This document shows, piece after piece, positions 35,512 through 46,035 of a stretch of 64,000 bases of DNA (the stretch's first letter is position 1; each line of letters begins with the position of its first letter). The translations under genes were made by a program, and so were the position numbers. Source of the DNA: an uncultured Gammaproteobacteria bacterium (GTDB lineage Bacteria; Pseudomonadota; Gammaproteobacteria; Pseudomonadales; Pseudohongiellaceae); contig CAJXRP010000005.1 in the NCBI GenBank assembly GCA_913060495.1, forward strand, positions 1 to 64,000. The letters are read 5' to 3'. Under the pieces are notes generated by a model that did not search any database, was not told the DNA's origin, and worked only from the letters and a program-made list of their open reading frames with translations.

Positions 35512-36870
35512 ATGGCTTTAGCGGTCGTTATTTTCTTACTGGTAATTGGATCTGTAATTTTCCATTTTGCCAGTCCCTGGTGGTTCACTGATATTGCAGC
35601 TGACTGGGGTTCAATCGATTTCACTATTAACATTACTTTCTGGGTTACTGGATTCGTATTTATCGCGTGTAATTTATTCCTCGCGTATTGCGTCTACAAG
35701 TTCCGGCAAAAAGATGGTCACAAGGCCGTTTATGAGCCTGAAAACCACAAGTTAGAAGTCGGACTTTCAGCAATCACAACCATTGGCGTTGTGGCTATGC
35801 TCGCACCAGGCCTATTTGTATGGGCAAGCATTGTTACTCCACCGGACAATGCTACTGAGTTCGAAGCCATGGGCCAGCAATGGCAGTGGGCGTTCCGCTA
35901 TCCTGGTGCCGACGGCATCATGGGTTATGCAGACACACAGCTTGTTACCGAGACCAATCCTTTCGGCGTCAATGTTGAAGACCCTAACGGTCAAGACGAC
36001 ATAATCGTTACCGGTCCTGAGATGCACCTTCCGTTAGACAAGCCAGTTAAAGCCTTACTGCGCTCTAATGACGTGTTGCACAACTTCACCGTTCCTCAGT
36101 TCCGCGTGAAGATGGACTTGGTTCCCGGCATGATTTCATACATATGGTTCGAGCCAAATAAGGCCGGCCGTTATGACATCATGTGTGAAGAGCTTTGTGG
36201 CATAGGCCACTTCGTAATGCGCGGCGCTGTAGTAATTGAAACTCAAGCCGAGTACGACGTTTGGCTTGCAGCACAACCTACATTCGCAGAAACCCAAGCG
36301 GTTGCCGCTGCTAACCCAGCCGCTGGCCAAGCACAGTACGCAGTTTGTGCTGCTTGTCACGGAGCACAGGGCGAAGGCAATCAAGCGCTAAATGGACCGA
36401 AGCTAGCTGGACAACAGGCTTGGTACATTGAACGCCAGCTGAAGCATTTCAAAGAAGGCGTACGCGGTGGCGAAGGCGACACCAACGGTCAAGCAATGGC
36501 ACCGATGGCGAATATGCTTGCAGACGATGCAGCTGTCCGCAACATGGCGGCCTATATCGCATCAATGCCTGATACACCGGCTACTCCTACCATCACTGGT
36601 GCTGACGTTGCCAATGGCGCAATCATCTACGACCGCAACTGTGCTGCTTGTCACCTAGATAACGGAGACGGCACTTGGTACACAGACGCACCGAAACTTG
36701 CGGGCATGAGCGACTGGTATTTCGTTACTCAGATCAGCAATTTCCGAGCCGGTATCCGTGGCCTGCATCCGAAGGATGACTACGGTGAGCAGATGGTTGG
36801 TATGTCGACTGCCATGTCTGGCCTTGAAGAGATTGAAGACGTAGCGGCTTTCATCAATACATTGAGATAG
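35512..36870 (+). CDS. coxB: Cytochrome c oxidase subunit II with CuA and two cytochrome c domains
   Basis: 452 residues. Two N-terminal membrane helices, the CuA cupredoxin domain (about 110-250) with all ligands: H in VLHNFTVPQ, CEELCGIGHFVM (C225, C229, H233, M237). It is followed by two cytochrome c domains, each with CAACH (C279 and C377) and methionine ligands. The di-heme tail resembles cytochrome c4, making this a ccaa3-type subunit. ATG 35512 has a strong AAGGAAGG upstream. First gene of a five-gene operon. Confidence 0.95.
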   Translation: MALAVVIFLLVIGSVIFHFASPWWFTDIAADWGSIDFTINITFWVTGFVFIACNLFLAYCVYKFRQKDGHKAVYEPENHKLEVGLSAITTIGVVAMLAPGLFVWASIVTPPDNATEFEAMGQQWQWAFRYPGADGIMGYADTQLVTETNPFGVNVEDPNGQDDIIVTGPEMHLPLDKPVKALLRSNDVLHNFTVPQFRVKMDLVPGMISYIWFEPNKAGRYDIMCEELCGIGHFVMRGAVVIETQAEYDVWLAAQPTFAETQAVAAANPAAGQAQYAVCAACHGAQGEGNQALNGPKLAGQQAWYIERQLKHFKEGVRGGEGDTNGQAMAPMANMLADDAAVRNMAAYIASMPDTPATPTITGADVANGAIIYDRNCAACHLDNGDGTWYTDAPKLAGMSDWYFVTQISNFRAGIRGLHPKDDYGEQMVGMSTAMSGLEEIEDVAAFINTLR

Positions 36871-36956
36871 CGCGCTACAAAAAATATTAGATTAGATTGT
36901 TAACGAATTTTGGCCGTAGTTGGCTGATACAAAGATTATAGAGTTAGGAGGATTTA

Positions 36957-38747
36957 ATGGCTTACGTACCATTAGCTGATCAAGATTCCGAAATGGAAAT
37001 GCATCACCCCCATAGTTGGGTAACAAAATACGTTTGGAGCCAAGATCACAAGGTTATTGCCATTCAATACGGTGGCCTAGCCATCGCGGTTGGTGTTGTA
37101 GCGTTGGTTCTTTCGCTTCTAATGCGCATGCAATTGGGTTTCCCAGAGACATTTGATCTCATCGACCCAAGTTCATACTACCAGTCGGTAACTATGCACG
37201 GCATGATCATGGTTGTTTACATGTTGACGGCCTTGTTGCTGGGCGGCTTTGGAAACTATTTGATACCACTCATGTGTGGCGCGAGAGACATGGTGTTTCC
37301 GTTCTTGAACATGTTGAGTGTTTGGGTTTACGCACTGTCAGTGCTAATCCTTATGTCGAGTTTCTTCGTCAGTGGCGGTCCAACGGGGGCGGGATGGACG
37401 CTTTATCCTCCCCAGACTTCTATGGCCGGCACACCTGGACATGATATGGGCATTGTATTGATGCTCCTTTCTCTAGCCGTGTTCATCGTTGCCTTCACAA
37501 TGGGCGGACTGAACTACGTAACAACAATTCTTCAGTACCGCTGCCGCGGACTCACCATGATGCGTCTTCCTCTCACTGTTTGGGGAATCTTCATCGCGAC
37601 AATTCTTGGTCTGTTTGCATTCCCGGCGTTGCTTGTTTCGGCAATCATGATGCTTTTCGATATGCTGTTAGGCACTAGCTTCTTTATGCCAGCGGTAATC
37701 GAGTCAGGTACTCCACTTGATCACAACGGCGGTAGCCCGATCTTGTTCCAGCATTTGTTCTGGTTCTTCGGTCACCCTGAAGTGTACATCGTGGCACTAC
37801 CGGCATTCGGTCTAGTCTCTGACGTACTTTCCACTCATGCACGAAAGAACATCTTCGGATATCGCATGATGGTTTGGGCGATTATTGCCATCGGCGGATT
37901 AAGCTTCATCGTATGGGCACACCACATGTACGTGAGTGGTATGCATCCTTATTTTGGTTTCTTCTTCGCGACGACTACATTGATCATCGCAGTACCTACA
38001 GCACTTAAGGTGTACAACTGGGTACTAACACTTTGGGAAGGCGATATCCGCCTGAACGCACCCATGTATTTTGCCATTGGTTTTATCTTCACTTTTATCC
38101 ATGGCGGATTAACGGGTCTATTCCTAGGTAACGTGGTTATCGACTTGCCTCTTTCCGATACTTACTTTGTGGTAGCTCACTTCCACATGGTGATGGGTGT
38201 ATCACCAGTGCTAGTTATCTTCGCCGCTTTGTATCACTGGTATCCGAAGGTTACAGGTCGCATGTTCCATGAAGGTATGGCGAAAGCTCACTTCTGGTGT
38301 ACTTTCCTAGGTACCTACGCGATCTACTTGCCAATGCACTACCTTGGCTTCTTGGGTGTTCCGCGTCGTTACTATGCAATGGGCTCAACGGATTTCATCC
38401 CAGCTTCTGCACAGGATCTAAACGTAGTGATTACTTATGCCGCTCTGTTTGTTGGCGCAGCTCAGCTACTGTTTTTCATCAACATCTTCTGGAGTCTGCG
38501 TAACGGTGAGAAAGCCGGTCCTAACCCTTGGGGATCTGCCTCGCTGGAATGGCAAACGCCTGATACTCCGCCTGCACACGGCAACTGGGGCGATGAGCTT
38601 CCAACTGTTTACCGTTGGGCTTACGACTACAGCGTGCCAGGTGCACATGAAGATTTCATTCCTCAGAATGTACCTGAAAGTGATGAGCCAACTGCGGATG
38701 AGCAACACTTTGATCCGGATCACGACGAATCTAAGGCAGATGCATGA
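36957..38747 (+). CDS. coxA: Cytochrome c oxidase subunit I
   Basis: 596 residues, 12+ membrane helices. Heme ligand His in SVTMHGMIMV, CuB ligands in GHPEVY (with the His-Tyr crosslink pair and the D-channel glutamate) and WAHHMY, the K-channel lysine in PTALKVYNW, and heme a/a3 histidines in VVAHFHMVMG. D-channel Asp/Asn are kept in ARDMVFPFLN. This is an A-family proton-pumping oxidase. The C-terminus is acidic. GGAGG precedes the ATG; its stop overlaps the next gene by four bases. Confidence 0.97.
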   Translation: MAYVPLADQDSEMEMHHPHSWVTKYVWSQDHKVIAIQYGGLAIAVGVVALVLSLLMRMQLGFPETFDLIDPSSYYQSVTMHGMIMVVYMLTALLLGGFGNYLIPLMCGARDMVFPFLNMLSVWVYALSVLILMSSFFVSGGPTGAGWTLYPPQTSMAGTPGHDMGIVLMLLSLAVFIVAFTMGGLNYVTTILQYRCRGLTMMRLPLTVWGIFIATILGLFAFPALLVSAIMMLFDMLLGTSFFMPAVIESGTPLDHNGGSPILFQHLFWFFGHPEVYIVALPAFGLVSDVLSTHARKNIFGYRMMVWAIIAIGGLSFIVWAHHMYVSGMHPYFGFFFATTTLIIAVPTALKVYNWVLTLWEGDIRLNAPMYFAIGFIFTFIHGGLTGLFLGNVVIDLPLSDTYFVVAHFHMVMGVSPVLVIFAALYHWYPKVTGRMFHEGMAKAHFWCTFLGTYAIYLPMHYLGFLGVPRRYYAMGSTDFIPASAQDLNVVITYAALFVGAAQLLFFINIFWSLRNGEKAGPNPWGSASLEWQTPDTPPAHGNWGDELPTVYRWAYDYSVPGAHEDFIPQNVPESDEPTADEQHFDPDHDESKADA

Positions 38748-39358
38748 GCCTTTTTAAAACACTCACCGAGAAGCCCTGGGAACGAAAGGGTGTAATCGGC
38801 GGACTAAATCCGGAGGGCGCTTTCGAGTCCCCCCCGGAGCGTGTCGCGCTAGGGTTCTTCCTTACGATTGCCTCAGTGATTTTCTCGATGTTTGGTGTCA
38901 GCTACGTCATTCGGATGTCATTACCCGATTGGGAGCCGCTAGCCGAACCGTCTCAGCTGTGGCTAAACACTGGATTGCTTGTTATCAGTAGTGTTCTGTT
39001 TCAGTGGGCGAGAAATACGGCCAATGCGGGTAAGCAGAAGAACTTAATGACCGCCTTTATCGGAGGCGGTGTGTTTGCCTTGCTTTTTATAGCAGGACAG
39101 ATGCTTACCTGGGAAGGTCTGCAGGCTTCAGGTTTTTACGTAGCCTCCAATCCAGCCAACTCTTTCTTCTATCTGCTTACAGGTTTGCATGTTGCTCACC
39201 TACTAGGCGGACTTTGGGTATGGAGTAAGAGTTCAATACGATTAATATCAGGTAGCAAGCCTGAAGACGTACGTCTTAGCATCGAGCTATGTACCGTTTA
39301 CTGGCACTTCTTGCTGATAATCTGGTTAATTATTTTTGCAATTCTTTCCAATACCTAG
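38744..39358 (+). CDS. Cytochrome c oxidase subunit III-like protein (first paralogue)
   Basis: 204 residues with five membrane helices and the COX3 fold (FFYLLTGLHVAHLLGG; VYWHFLLIIWLIIF near the end). Compared with its downstream neighbour the last helix lacks the acidic residue (WHFLLIIW versus WHFVDLVW). It occupies the place where ctaG stands in many gammaproteobacterial cox operons, but it is not CtaG. ATGA overlap with coxA. Confidence 0.85.
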   Translation: MSLFKTLTEKPWERKGVIGGLNPEGAFESPPERVALGFFLTIASVIFSMFGVSYVIRMSLPDWEPLAEPSQLWLNTGLLVISSVLFQWARNTANAGKQKNLMTAFIGGGVFALLFIAGQMLTWEGLQASGFYVASNPANSFFYLLTGLHVAHLLGGLWVWSKSSIRLISGSKPEDVRLSIELCTVYWHFLLIIWLIIFAILSNT

Positions 39359-39416
39359 CGACTACGTAGGGATTGGGGAAAATAAAGTTTAATTTGGAAC
39401 ATAATAGGAAATAAGA

Positions 39417-40082
39417 ATGAGTGATGCAGCTATAAGCGGATCAGGCTCGACTCTAGTCGACGATTGGAGCGCCGATAAACAGGCCTACCATGTGCCTTGG
39501 GGTAAGGCCATGATGTGGATCTTCCTCGTGAGTGATACCTTTATTTTCACTTGCTTTCTAACGGGCTATCTTCACGTTCGGTTAAGCACCACCGAGCCGT
39601 GGCCATTGCAGAGTGAAATCTTTGCGCTTTCTTTCGGCGGTGATCCTATTCCGCTGATTCTGATCGCGATCATGACCTTTATATTGATTACCAGCTCCGG
39701 AACCATGGCGCTGGCGGTTAATTTTGGTTATCGCAAAGATAAAGTTAAGACTTTCTGGTTTATGGTTGCTACCGCTTGTCTAGGTGCCTCTTTCGTTGGC
39801 ATGCAGGCATTTGAGTGGAGCAAACTGATTCTAGAAGAGGGCGTACGTCCTTGGGGTAACCCCTTTGGTGCCGCGCAGTTTGGATCTGTATTTTTTATGA
39901 TTACCGGCTTTCATGGTTTGCACGTAACCGCCGGCGTCATTTACTTGTTAACCGTTGCCTTCAAAGTTAAGAAAGGCCACTACGACAAGAAAGGTTATGA
40001 GATTGTAGAGATTGCCGGTTTGTATTGGCACTTTGTGGATCTTGTTTGGGTATTCATTTTCGCATTTTTCTACTTATTGTAA
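39417..40082 (+). CDS. coxC: Cytochrome c oxidase subunit III (second paralogue)
   Basis: 221 residues, five membrane helices, with GFHGLHVTAGVIYL and the terminal signature GLYWHFVDLVWVFIF of COX3/CyoC. It stabilises subunit I and its proton uptake. Follows the first subunit III-like gene by 58 bases, same strand. Confidence 0.92.
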   Translation: MSDAAISGSGSTLVDDWSADKQAYHVPWGKAMMWIFLVSDTFIFTCFLTGYLHVRLSTTEPWPLQSEIFALSFGGDPIPLILIAIMTFILITSSGTMALAVNFGYRKDKVKTFWFMVATACLGASFVGMQAFEWSKLILEEGVRPWGNPFGAAQFGSVFFMITGFHGLHVTAGVIYLLTVAFKVKKGHYDKKGYEIVEIAGLYWHFVDLVWVFIFAFFYLL

Positions 40083-40094
40083 GAGGGGACAGCA

Positions 40095-40499
40095 ATGTCA
40101 TCTGAAGCAGGTCAACAACATCCTCTAGGGATTTATTACAAAATTTGGATTCTTCTGTTTGTATTGAGCTCGTTCTCGTACGCGGTTGATTACTTTAATG
40201 TGCAGGGCGGCATGCGCTGGGGTCTAGTACTCTTGTTCATGGCTTTGAAGGCGGGCTTTATTGTTGCGATCTTCATGCACGTGGTTTGGGAAAGAATGGC
40301 ACTAGTTTTGACTATTCTTGGCCCGCCCGTGGTACTGCTGCTGCTAATCGGTTTTATGTCGGTCGAAGGTTTCTATACTTCTGGCGCGCGTTATCAGTAC
40401 ATGGGTCACGATCCAAACGCTGTGGCGCTAACCCCGGCTGATCTTCACGGTGGTGGACACGGTGAAGAAGGGGAACACGCAGAAGAGGAAGCACACTAA
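40095..40499 (+). CDS. Cytochrome c oxidase subunit IV-like protein
   Basis: 134 residues with three membrane helices of the CyoD/COX4-prokaryotic type (KIWILLFVLSSFSYAVDY; MALKAGFIVAIFMHVVWER) and a His/Glu-rich C-terminus (HGGGHGEEGEHAEEEAH) that might bind metal. Last gene of the cox operon, closed by the terminator that follows. Confidence 0.87.
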   Translation: MSSEAGQQHPLGIYYKIWILLFVLSSFSYAVDYFNVQGGMRWGLVLLFMALKAGFIVAIFMHVVWERMALVLTILGPPVVLLLLIGFMSVEGFYTSGARYQYMGHDPNAVALTPADLHGGGHGEEGEHAEEEAH

Positions 40500-40510
40500 C
40501 TTCTCTGCAT

Positions 40511-40540
40511 AAAAAAGGCCGCTATAAGCGGCCTTTTTTT
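40511..40540. terminator. Bidirectional Rho-independent terminator between cox operon and aroE
   Basis: AAAAAAGGCCGCT and AGCGGCCTTTTTTT form a GC-rich stem with a short loop, flanked by an A-run on one side and a T-run on the other, so it can end transcripts from both convergent units. Confidence 0.93.
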
Positions 40541-40566
40541 CGTCTGTCAAAAGTGAAAAACTAGCT

Positions 40567-41400
40567 CTAAGAATGCTCTCGCAAATACTCCATGACTGGA
40601 ACTGTGTTCGGGCGAACTCCCCGCCATAATGCGAACGCTTCTGCCGCCTGTTCTACTAACATCCCTAAACCATCAATACTTAAGCTTGCCCCTTCCTTTT
40701 TCGCCCACTGCACAAACGGTGTGTCACTCGCTGAGTACATCAAGTCATAGCAGCAACAACCAGAGGCCATAAGTTTCGCATCTAGATTAGGCATTTCACC
40801 CTGCAAGCTAGACGATGTGCCATTTATTATCAGGTCATAACTTTGACCCTTACTAGCTGCTCCTTGCAGCATGTCATAGGACATGGCTTGAACAGGCGCA
40901 ATGGATTGCATTTCTTCTACCAAGAGCTCTGCTTTAGATACAGTTCTATTAACAATTGTTATCGCAGCTGCCTGTTCGTAGACAAGCGCCGCCATGATTC
41001 CTCGAACAGCACCACCTGCACCTAGAATTAGCACTCTTTGTCCGCTAATAGTCACCTTATTATTTATCTTAAGATCGGTTACCAGACCAATACCATCTGT
41101 ATTGTCGCCACAGATATCGCCGTCGCGGTCTAGGAATAAGGTGTTTACGGCTTGCGCCAACTGCGCTCTGGGGGAGCAACTTGCTGCCAGCGCAAATGCA
41201 TTCCCCTTAAAAGGTACTGTTACGTTCAATCCTCCACCACCCTCAGCGAAGAAGTTTCTAACGAAACCTTCGAATTCGTTTTCTTCTAGGGGAATAGCCT
41301 GGTAACTCATCGTTTGATCCGTTTGCTCTGCGAACAAGGAATGGATCAGCGGTGATTTACTATGACTTACGGGATTGCCGAGTACTGCATATTTGGACAA
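40567..41400 (-). CDS. aroE: Shikimate dehydrogenase
   Basis: 277 residues. Shikimate-binding SHSKSPLIH (about 12-20), catalytic lysine in NVTVPFK (about 65), NADP Rossmann loop LGAGGAVRG and NRTVSKAE, and a C-terminal DGLGMLVEQAAEAF. Reduces 3-dehydroshikimate in aromatic amino acid synthesis. It begins with TTG (41400), the only start in frame that keeps the conserved N-terminus SKYAVLGNP, and has an unusual repeat-rich leader. Confidence 0.96.
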   Translation of the reverse strand: MSKYAVLGNPVSHSKSPLIHSLFAEQTDQTMSYQAIPLEENEFEGFVRNFFAEGGGGLNVTVPFKGNAFALAASCSPRAQLAQAVNTLFLDRDGDICGDNTDGIGLVTDLKINNKVTISGQRVLILGAGGAVRGIMAALVYEQAAAITIVNRTVSKAELLVEEMQSIAPVQAMSYDMLQGAASKGQSYDLIINGTSSSLQGEMPNLDAKLMASGCCCYDLMYSASDTPFVQWAKKEGASLSIDGLGMLVEQAAEAFALWRGVRPNTVPVMEYLREHS

Positions 41401-41420
41401 GGTAGATTTTTCTCTTCTTT

Positions 41421-41441
41421 CTATTTTCTATTTTCTATTTT
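41421..41441. repeat. Heptamer tandem repeat in the aroE leader
   Basis: Three exact CTATTTT units on the plus strand (AAAATAG in the aroE mRNA sense), flanked by further TTTCT-rich sequence. It lies 21 bases before the aroE TTG and replaces a normal Shine-Dalgarno region with a purine-rich A/G tract. Confidence 0.7.
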
Positions 41442-41475
41442 CTTTCTATTCTTTTAGGGGCGTCAGCGTAGAAGG

Positions 41476-42420
<945 letters not shown>

Positions 42421-42445
42421 TTAACTGAAGATATCGAACTCTGGC

Positions 42446-43000
42446 TCAGCGAATAGTGTGACCAGAGATTAGATCGCGCATCTCAGACGGCTTCGCTGCT
42501 TGCCCAAGATCACCATCTACTATGCAAGCAATCTTATCTGCAAATTTCTCTTCAAGTATTAATCTAGATCTAATTTCTTCCTCCCCCGCCTCATTTGCTG
42601 ATGTAGAGACAATGGGACCTGCAAAAGCAGTACATAACTCCTGAACTACTGGATGCGCACTGACTCGTATTGCGACAGATTCATGGCTGCCTTTAATCCA
42701 TTCGGGTATCAATTGCTCGGTGTCGGGTATTAACCACGTAATGTGACCAGGCCAAGAGCTGCTCAAGGTATCTCTGTGCTCTGAACTCAAACAGCGAAGA
42801 AGCGGCTCAAATTGATCAATACTCGCGCCGATAAGGATTAAACCCTTGTGCACCGGTCGGTTTTTTAGGCTGAGGATTTTACCTACTGCGACTTCGTTAT
42901 AAGGATCACAACCAATGCCCCAAACAGCCTCAGTTGGGTAGGCAATGATGTTGCCTTGTTTTAGGTTCTGACAAGCTACTTGGATGTTTAGCTTGGTCAC
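42446..43000 (-). CDS. tsaC: Threonylcarbamoyl-AMP synthase (TsaC/YrdC/Sua5)
   Basis: 184 residues with the YrdC fold: AYPTEAVWGIGCDP near residue 20 and KNRPVHKGLILI (KxR...K nucleotide site), and STSANEAGEE near residue 133. Makes threonylcarbamoyl-AMP for the t6A37 tRNA modification. Near dprA and hemF, the same order as in Pseudomonas. Confidence 0.93.
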   Translation of the reverse strand: MTKLNIQVACQNLKQGNIIAYPTEAVWGIGCDPYNEVAVGKILSLKNRPVHKGLILIGASIDQFEPLLRCLSSEHRDTLSSSWPGHITWLIPDTEQLIPEWIKGSHESVAIRVSAHPVVQELCTAFAGPIVSTSANEAGEEEIRSRLILEEKFADKIACIVDGDLGQAAKPSEMRDLISGHTIR

Positions 43001-43052
43001 AGTTAGATCTCACTCATTAAACGGCCAACAGCGTTGACCAGGGTAGGTAAGT

Positions 43053-43556
43053 TTAGCTAAGGGAATCTTGCAATGCCTTGTCTTGAGCTTGCACTTTTTC
43101 ACTGTTAGCTGCGCGCTCGGCTTTCACTCTGTCGGCCAAGTCAGCATCGGCAAGTGATAGAATCTGTGCGGCTAAATAGGCTGCATTCTTAGCGCCTGTC
43201 TTACCGATGGCTACGGTGGCTACTGGGATGCCTGCTGGCATTTGAACAGTAGAAAGCAATGCATCTAATCCGCTCAATGGGCCGGAGTCGATAGGCACAC
43301 CGATTACCGGAACAGTGGTGTGCGCAGCCGTAGCCCCTGCCAAATGTGCTGCTAGACCTGCACCTGAAATGAAAACCTGACAGCCCCGCTCTTGTGCATC
43401 ATTTATATAAGCTTGGGTTACTGCAGGTGTACGGTGTGCCGAAGTGATCTTAATTTCATAATTTATCTGCAACTGCTTCAGAATATCTGCTGTAGATTGC
43501 ATGATTGAAAGATCGCTTTGTGAACCCATAAGAATGGCGACGAATGGAGTGCTCAT
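43053..43556 (-). CDS. purE: N5-carboxyaminoimidazole ribonucleotide mutase
   Basis: 167 residues. Active-site segments MGSQSDL (9-15), SAHRTP (about 40-45) and [24 protein letters not shown] are intact. Catalyses a carboxyl shift in purine synthesis. The partner purK, often adjacent, is not here. Confidence 0.96.
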   Translation of the reverse strand: MSTPFVAILMGSQSDLSIMQSTADILKQLQINYEIKITSAHRTPAVTQAYINDAQERGCQVFISGAGLAAHLAGATAAHTTVPVIGVPIDSGPLSGLDALLSTVQMPAGIPVATVAIGKTGAKNAAYLAAQILSLADADLADRVKAERAANSEKVQAQDKALQDSLS

Positions 43557-43634
43557 GATGATAGGGCTCTGTCTATTAATGAAACAAGAAACTAACGCAG
43601 ACCGCTAGTCTATGCAAGAAAACAAGGCAAGCCA

Positions 43635-44753
43635 CTAAGCCACACGAAAGTATCGACCGCCCTGTTGTCGAACTAGACCCGCGACTTCTAATTCAATGAG
43701 TCGAGCATTCAGCTCCTGAATACCAAGCTCGCATTGCTCGATAATTGCCTGAAAGAGACAACCTTGGTAATCGATAGCCTTTAAAACTGGGCACTCAGAC
43801 ATTCCTTCATTCTTTACATCTCGCTTTCGTGTATACGCATTTGCATTTGTGGTTCTTGGACTTTGCTCTACTACACCAAGCTCTTCCAAAATGTCAGTCG
43901 GTCCTTCTACTAGTTTAGCGCCCTGCTTAATCAAGTAGTGGCAACCCCGGCTCTCGGGGCTAGCAACTGACCCAGGCATAGCAAATACATCTCGGTTCTG
44001 CTCCATAGCCATTCGGGACGTTATCAATGAGCCACTCTTGATGTTTGCCTCTACGACTAGGGTTCCTGATGCTAATCCGCTGATTATCCGATTCCTTCTA
44101 GGAAAGTTTCGAGGATACGGTGGTGTACCAATTGGAAACTCAGACACCAGCGCCCCGCTCTCCACTATCCTATCCGCAAGTTTTGCATTCCGTGAAGGAT
44201 AGACCCTATCAATTCCAGTGCCCATAACAGCGATGGTTTTAGCCCCTCCATCAAGCGCTCCCTCATGTGCCTTACTATCGATACCTAAGGCTAGTCCGCT
44301 ACAGATTTGTAGTTTGGCTTCGCTTAGTTCTTTAGCCATCCAGTAGGCATTCCTCCTTCCATAGTCGCTAGCGCTGCGACTGCCCACAATTGCAAAATGT
44401 CTCTCTCCTAGGGCGCTTAAGGAACCTTTCACAAAAAGCACGGGAGGCGCGCACGCGATTTCACGTAATAGACCAGGGTAATGATGGGATTCAAAACAAA
44501 CTAAATGATTACCCTCTTTTCTTGCCCAGTCCAATGACACTTCCGTGCTACGTTCACATGCCTCCTTGCTATCGATGTTCTGTATTAAATCGATTTGGCC
44601 CCTATCGAAACCAAATTTTTCCAATTTTGAACTTGGCAATTTTATTAGTGCTTTTGCGGACCCAAACTCTCTCAATAGCCTCGAAAATACTGGAATTGTT
44701 ATTTTCTGACTTTCAGCTATGCGTAAATAGTATAAGCAGGTGGCAAAATCCAT
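43635..44753 (-). CDS. dprA: DNA-processing protein DprA (Smf)
   Basis: 372 residues from ATG 44753, preceded by GGAAGAACA; an upstream in-frame start (44807) overlaps the terminator and is unlikely. A SAM-like N-terminal region, the Rossmann DprA core (IVGSRSASDYGRRNA, CSGLALGIDSKAHEGAL, VMGTGIDRVYPSRN) and a C-terminal winged-helix domain. Loads RecA on incoming single-stranded DNA in natural transformation. Confidence 0.94.
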   Translation of the reverse strand: MDFATCLYYLRIAESQKITIPVFSRLLREFGSAKALIKLPSSKLEKFGFDRGQIDLIQNIDSKEACERSTEVSLDWARKEGNHLVCFESHHYPGLLREIACAPPVLFVKGSLSALGERHFAIVGSRSASDYGRRNAYWMAKELSEAKLQICSGLALGIDSKAHEGALDGGAKTIAVMGTGIDRVYPSRNAKLADRIVESGALVSEFPIGTPPYPRNFPRRNRIISGLASGTLVVEANIKSGSLITSRMAMEQNRDVFAMPGSVASPESRGCHYLIKQGAKLVEGPTDILEELGVVEQSPRTTNANAYTRKRDVKNEGMSECPVLKAIDYQGCLFQAIIEQCELGIQELNARLIELEVAGLVRQQGGRYFRVA

Positions 44754-44795
44754 TGTTCTTCCATGAGCAATTGGAAAAGACGGCGCTACAAAGCA

Positions 44796-44819
44796 AAAAC
44801 CCAGCATTGGCTGGGTTTT
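44796..44819 (-). terminator. Terminator after the LysM gene
   Basis: AAAACCCAGC / GCTGGGTTTT with an ATTG loop; in the minus direction it follows the LysM gene by about 55 bases and is continued by T-rich sequence (TTTTTGC). It separates that gene from dprA. Confidence 0.8.
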
Positions 44820-44873
44820 GAGTTTTAACTAGCCTAAAGATAGTTTAGTAGATGAAGGGCCCAGTGGCGTAGT

Positions 44874-46010
44874 TTAGGGGCTAACCACTTCGTTAAAGAG
44901 TTCAGCAGGTTCGGTACTACTGAGAATAACCGCGTAACTTAATCGATCGAAGGTCTTATAGACCAACAGGGTGCCAACATCAGTACCTGGGATAGCGAGA
45001 CTGTCTTGATTGAGCAGACTGCTCATTCTCTCACGGAAAGGCATCTTTCCCCGCTCAACTTCATCAGTCATTTGGGTGCCTTCTTTTTGAATTGACAATA
45101 TGTCACCAATTACCAAATTGTCTTCGTTGCCAAGATTAATAACAACCGTATCCAATTGTGAGGCGAGGGTCTCAGCGCCTAAGAATGCCACAATTTTACC
45201 AGACATTTCTTCGCTTGGTTCTGTTGGAAAAATAGTCGCGTCAATGCTTGATTCTTCCCTTAGTAGTAAGCGATCACCAGCCCGAATCTCCTTGGTACCA
45301 TTGTTCACCAATAACTTTCGCATGTCTGAGGCAGTGTTTTCAACGATGCTCGCAAAACCTAAATATTCGACTTCTAGCCCAAGCACTTCATCTTCGGTTT
45401 TGCTTAAAAGACCGAATGCACGCTTCTTTTTCAGTCCTGGTCCGTAGTAAGTACGGCCCGCGCGATAAATTTCAAAGGAAGTTGTTCCTAGTGAAAAGGA
45501 TCCGCGAGCAAATATTTCATCACCTGTGCCTATCGCTAAATTGTCACCTACATTAGCTACAATGTAAGGTGCTGCCTCAAATTCGGTGGCACTAATAATC
45601 CTATTTCGGGTAAAACTATTTTCTATAGATTCCAGTTCAATCGCAGGTATGGCGCTTTGCAAAGCTTCTTCTCGAATTTGGGGAGAAACCGTTGCTACTT
45701 CTCGATCGCCTCGCTGCACAAATACACGCGGTGTACCGCCCAATATGCTGAGCTTTAGAGTATCACCAGGGTAGATAAGATCCGGGTTATCCAAGTATTC
45801 ATCCGGCTGCCAGATATCAGCCCAACGTTCGGGATCTCGCAGGAATTGGCCGGCAATTTCCCATAACGTGTCGCCTTCTTGCACAACATAGCTACTGGGA
45901 TAGTCACTGACCAGCATGCTGGTTTGCCCGTGCGCAGACATCAATGTGCTCAAGCTGGCTATGCCTATGACCAAAGCTAGTAGTAGTTGTCTGATTCGCA
46001 AATTTTTCAT
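44874..46010 (-). CDS. LysM peptidoglycan-binding protein
   Basis: 378 residues: signal peptide (about 1-28), one LysM domain (about 41-90: YVVQEGDTLWEIAGQFL ... NPDLIYPGDTLKL), then about 280 residues of beta-rich sequence without a catalytic motif I can recognise. Orthologues sit next to dprA and opposite def in Pseudomonas. Probably binds the cell wall in the periplasm. Confidence 0.9.
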   Translation of the reverse strand: MKNLRIRQLLLALVIGIASLSTLMSAHGQTSMLVSDYPSSYVVQEGDTLWEIAGQFLRDPERWADIWQPDEYLDNPDLIYPGDTLKLSILGGTPRVFVQRGDREVATVSPQIREEALQSAIPAIELESIENSFTRNRIISATEFEAAPYIVANVGDNLAIGTGDEIFARGSFSLGTTSFEIYRAGRTYYGPGLKKKRAFGLLSKTEDEVLGLEVEYLGFASIVENTASDMRKLLVNNGTKEIRAGDRLLLREESSIDATIFPTEPSEEMSGKIVAFLGAETLASQLDTVVINLGNEDNLVIGDILSIQKEGTQMTDEVERGKMPFRERMSSLLNQDSLAIPGTDVGTLLVYKTFDRLSYAVILSSTEPAELFNEVVSP

Positions 46011-46035
46011 TCTTAGTCTTCCGCGCTAAAAAGCG

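Noticed and set aside
38744-39358. First subunit III-like gene considered as ctaG (copper chaperone)
   Set aside because: It has five membrane helices and COX3 motifs, whereas CtaG has one helix and a periplasmic Cys pair.
41410-41455. TATTTTC repeats considered as a CRISPR-like or insertion remnant
   Set aside because: The unit is only seven bases with no spacers; it is a simple sequence repeat.
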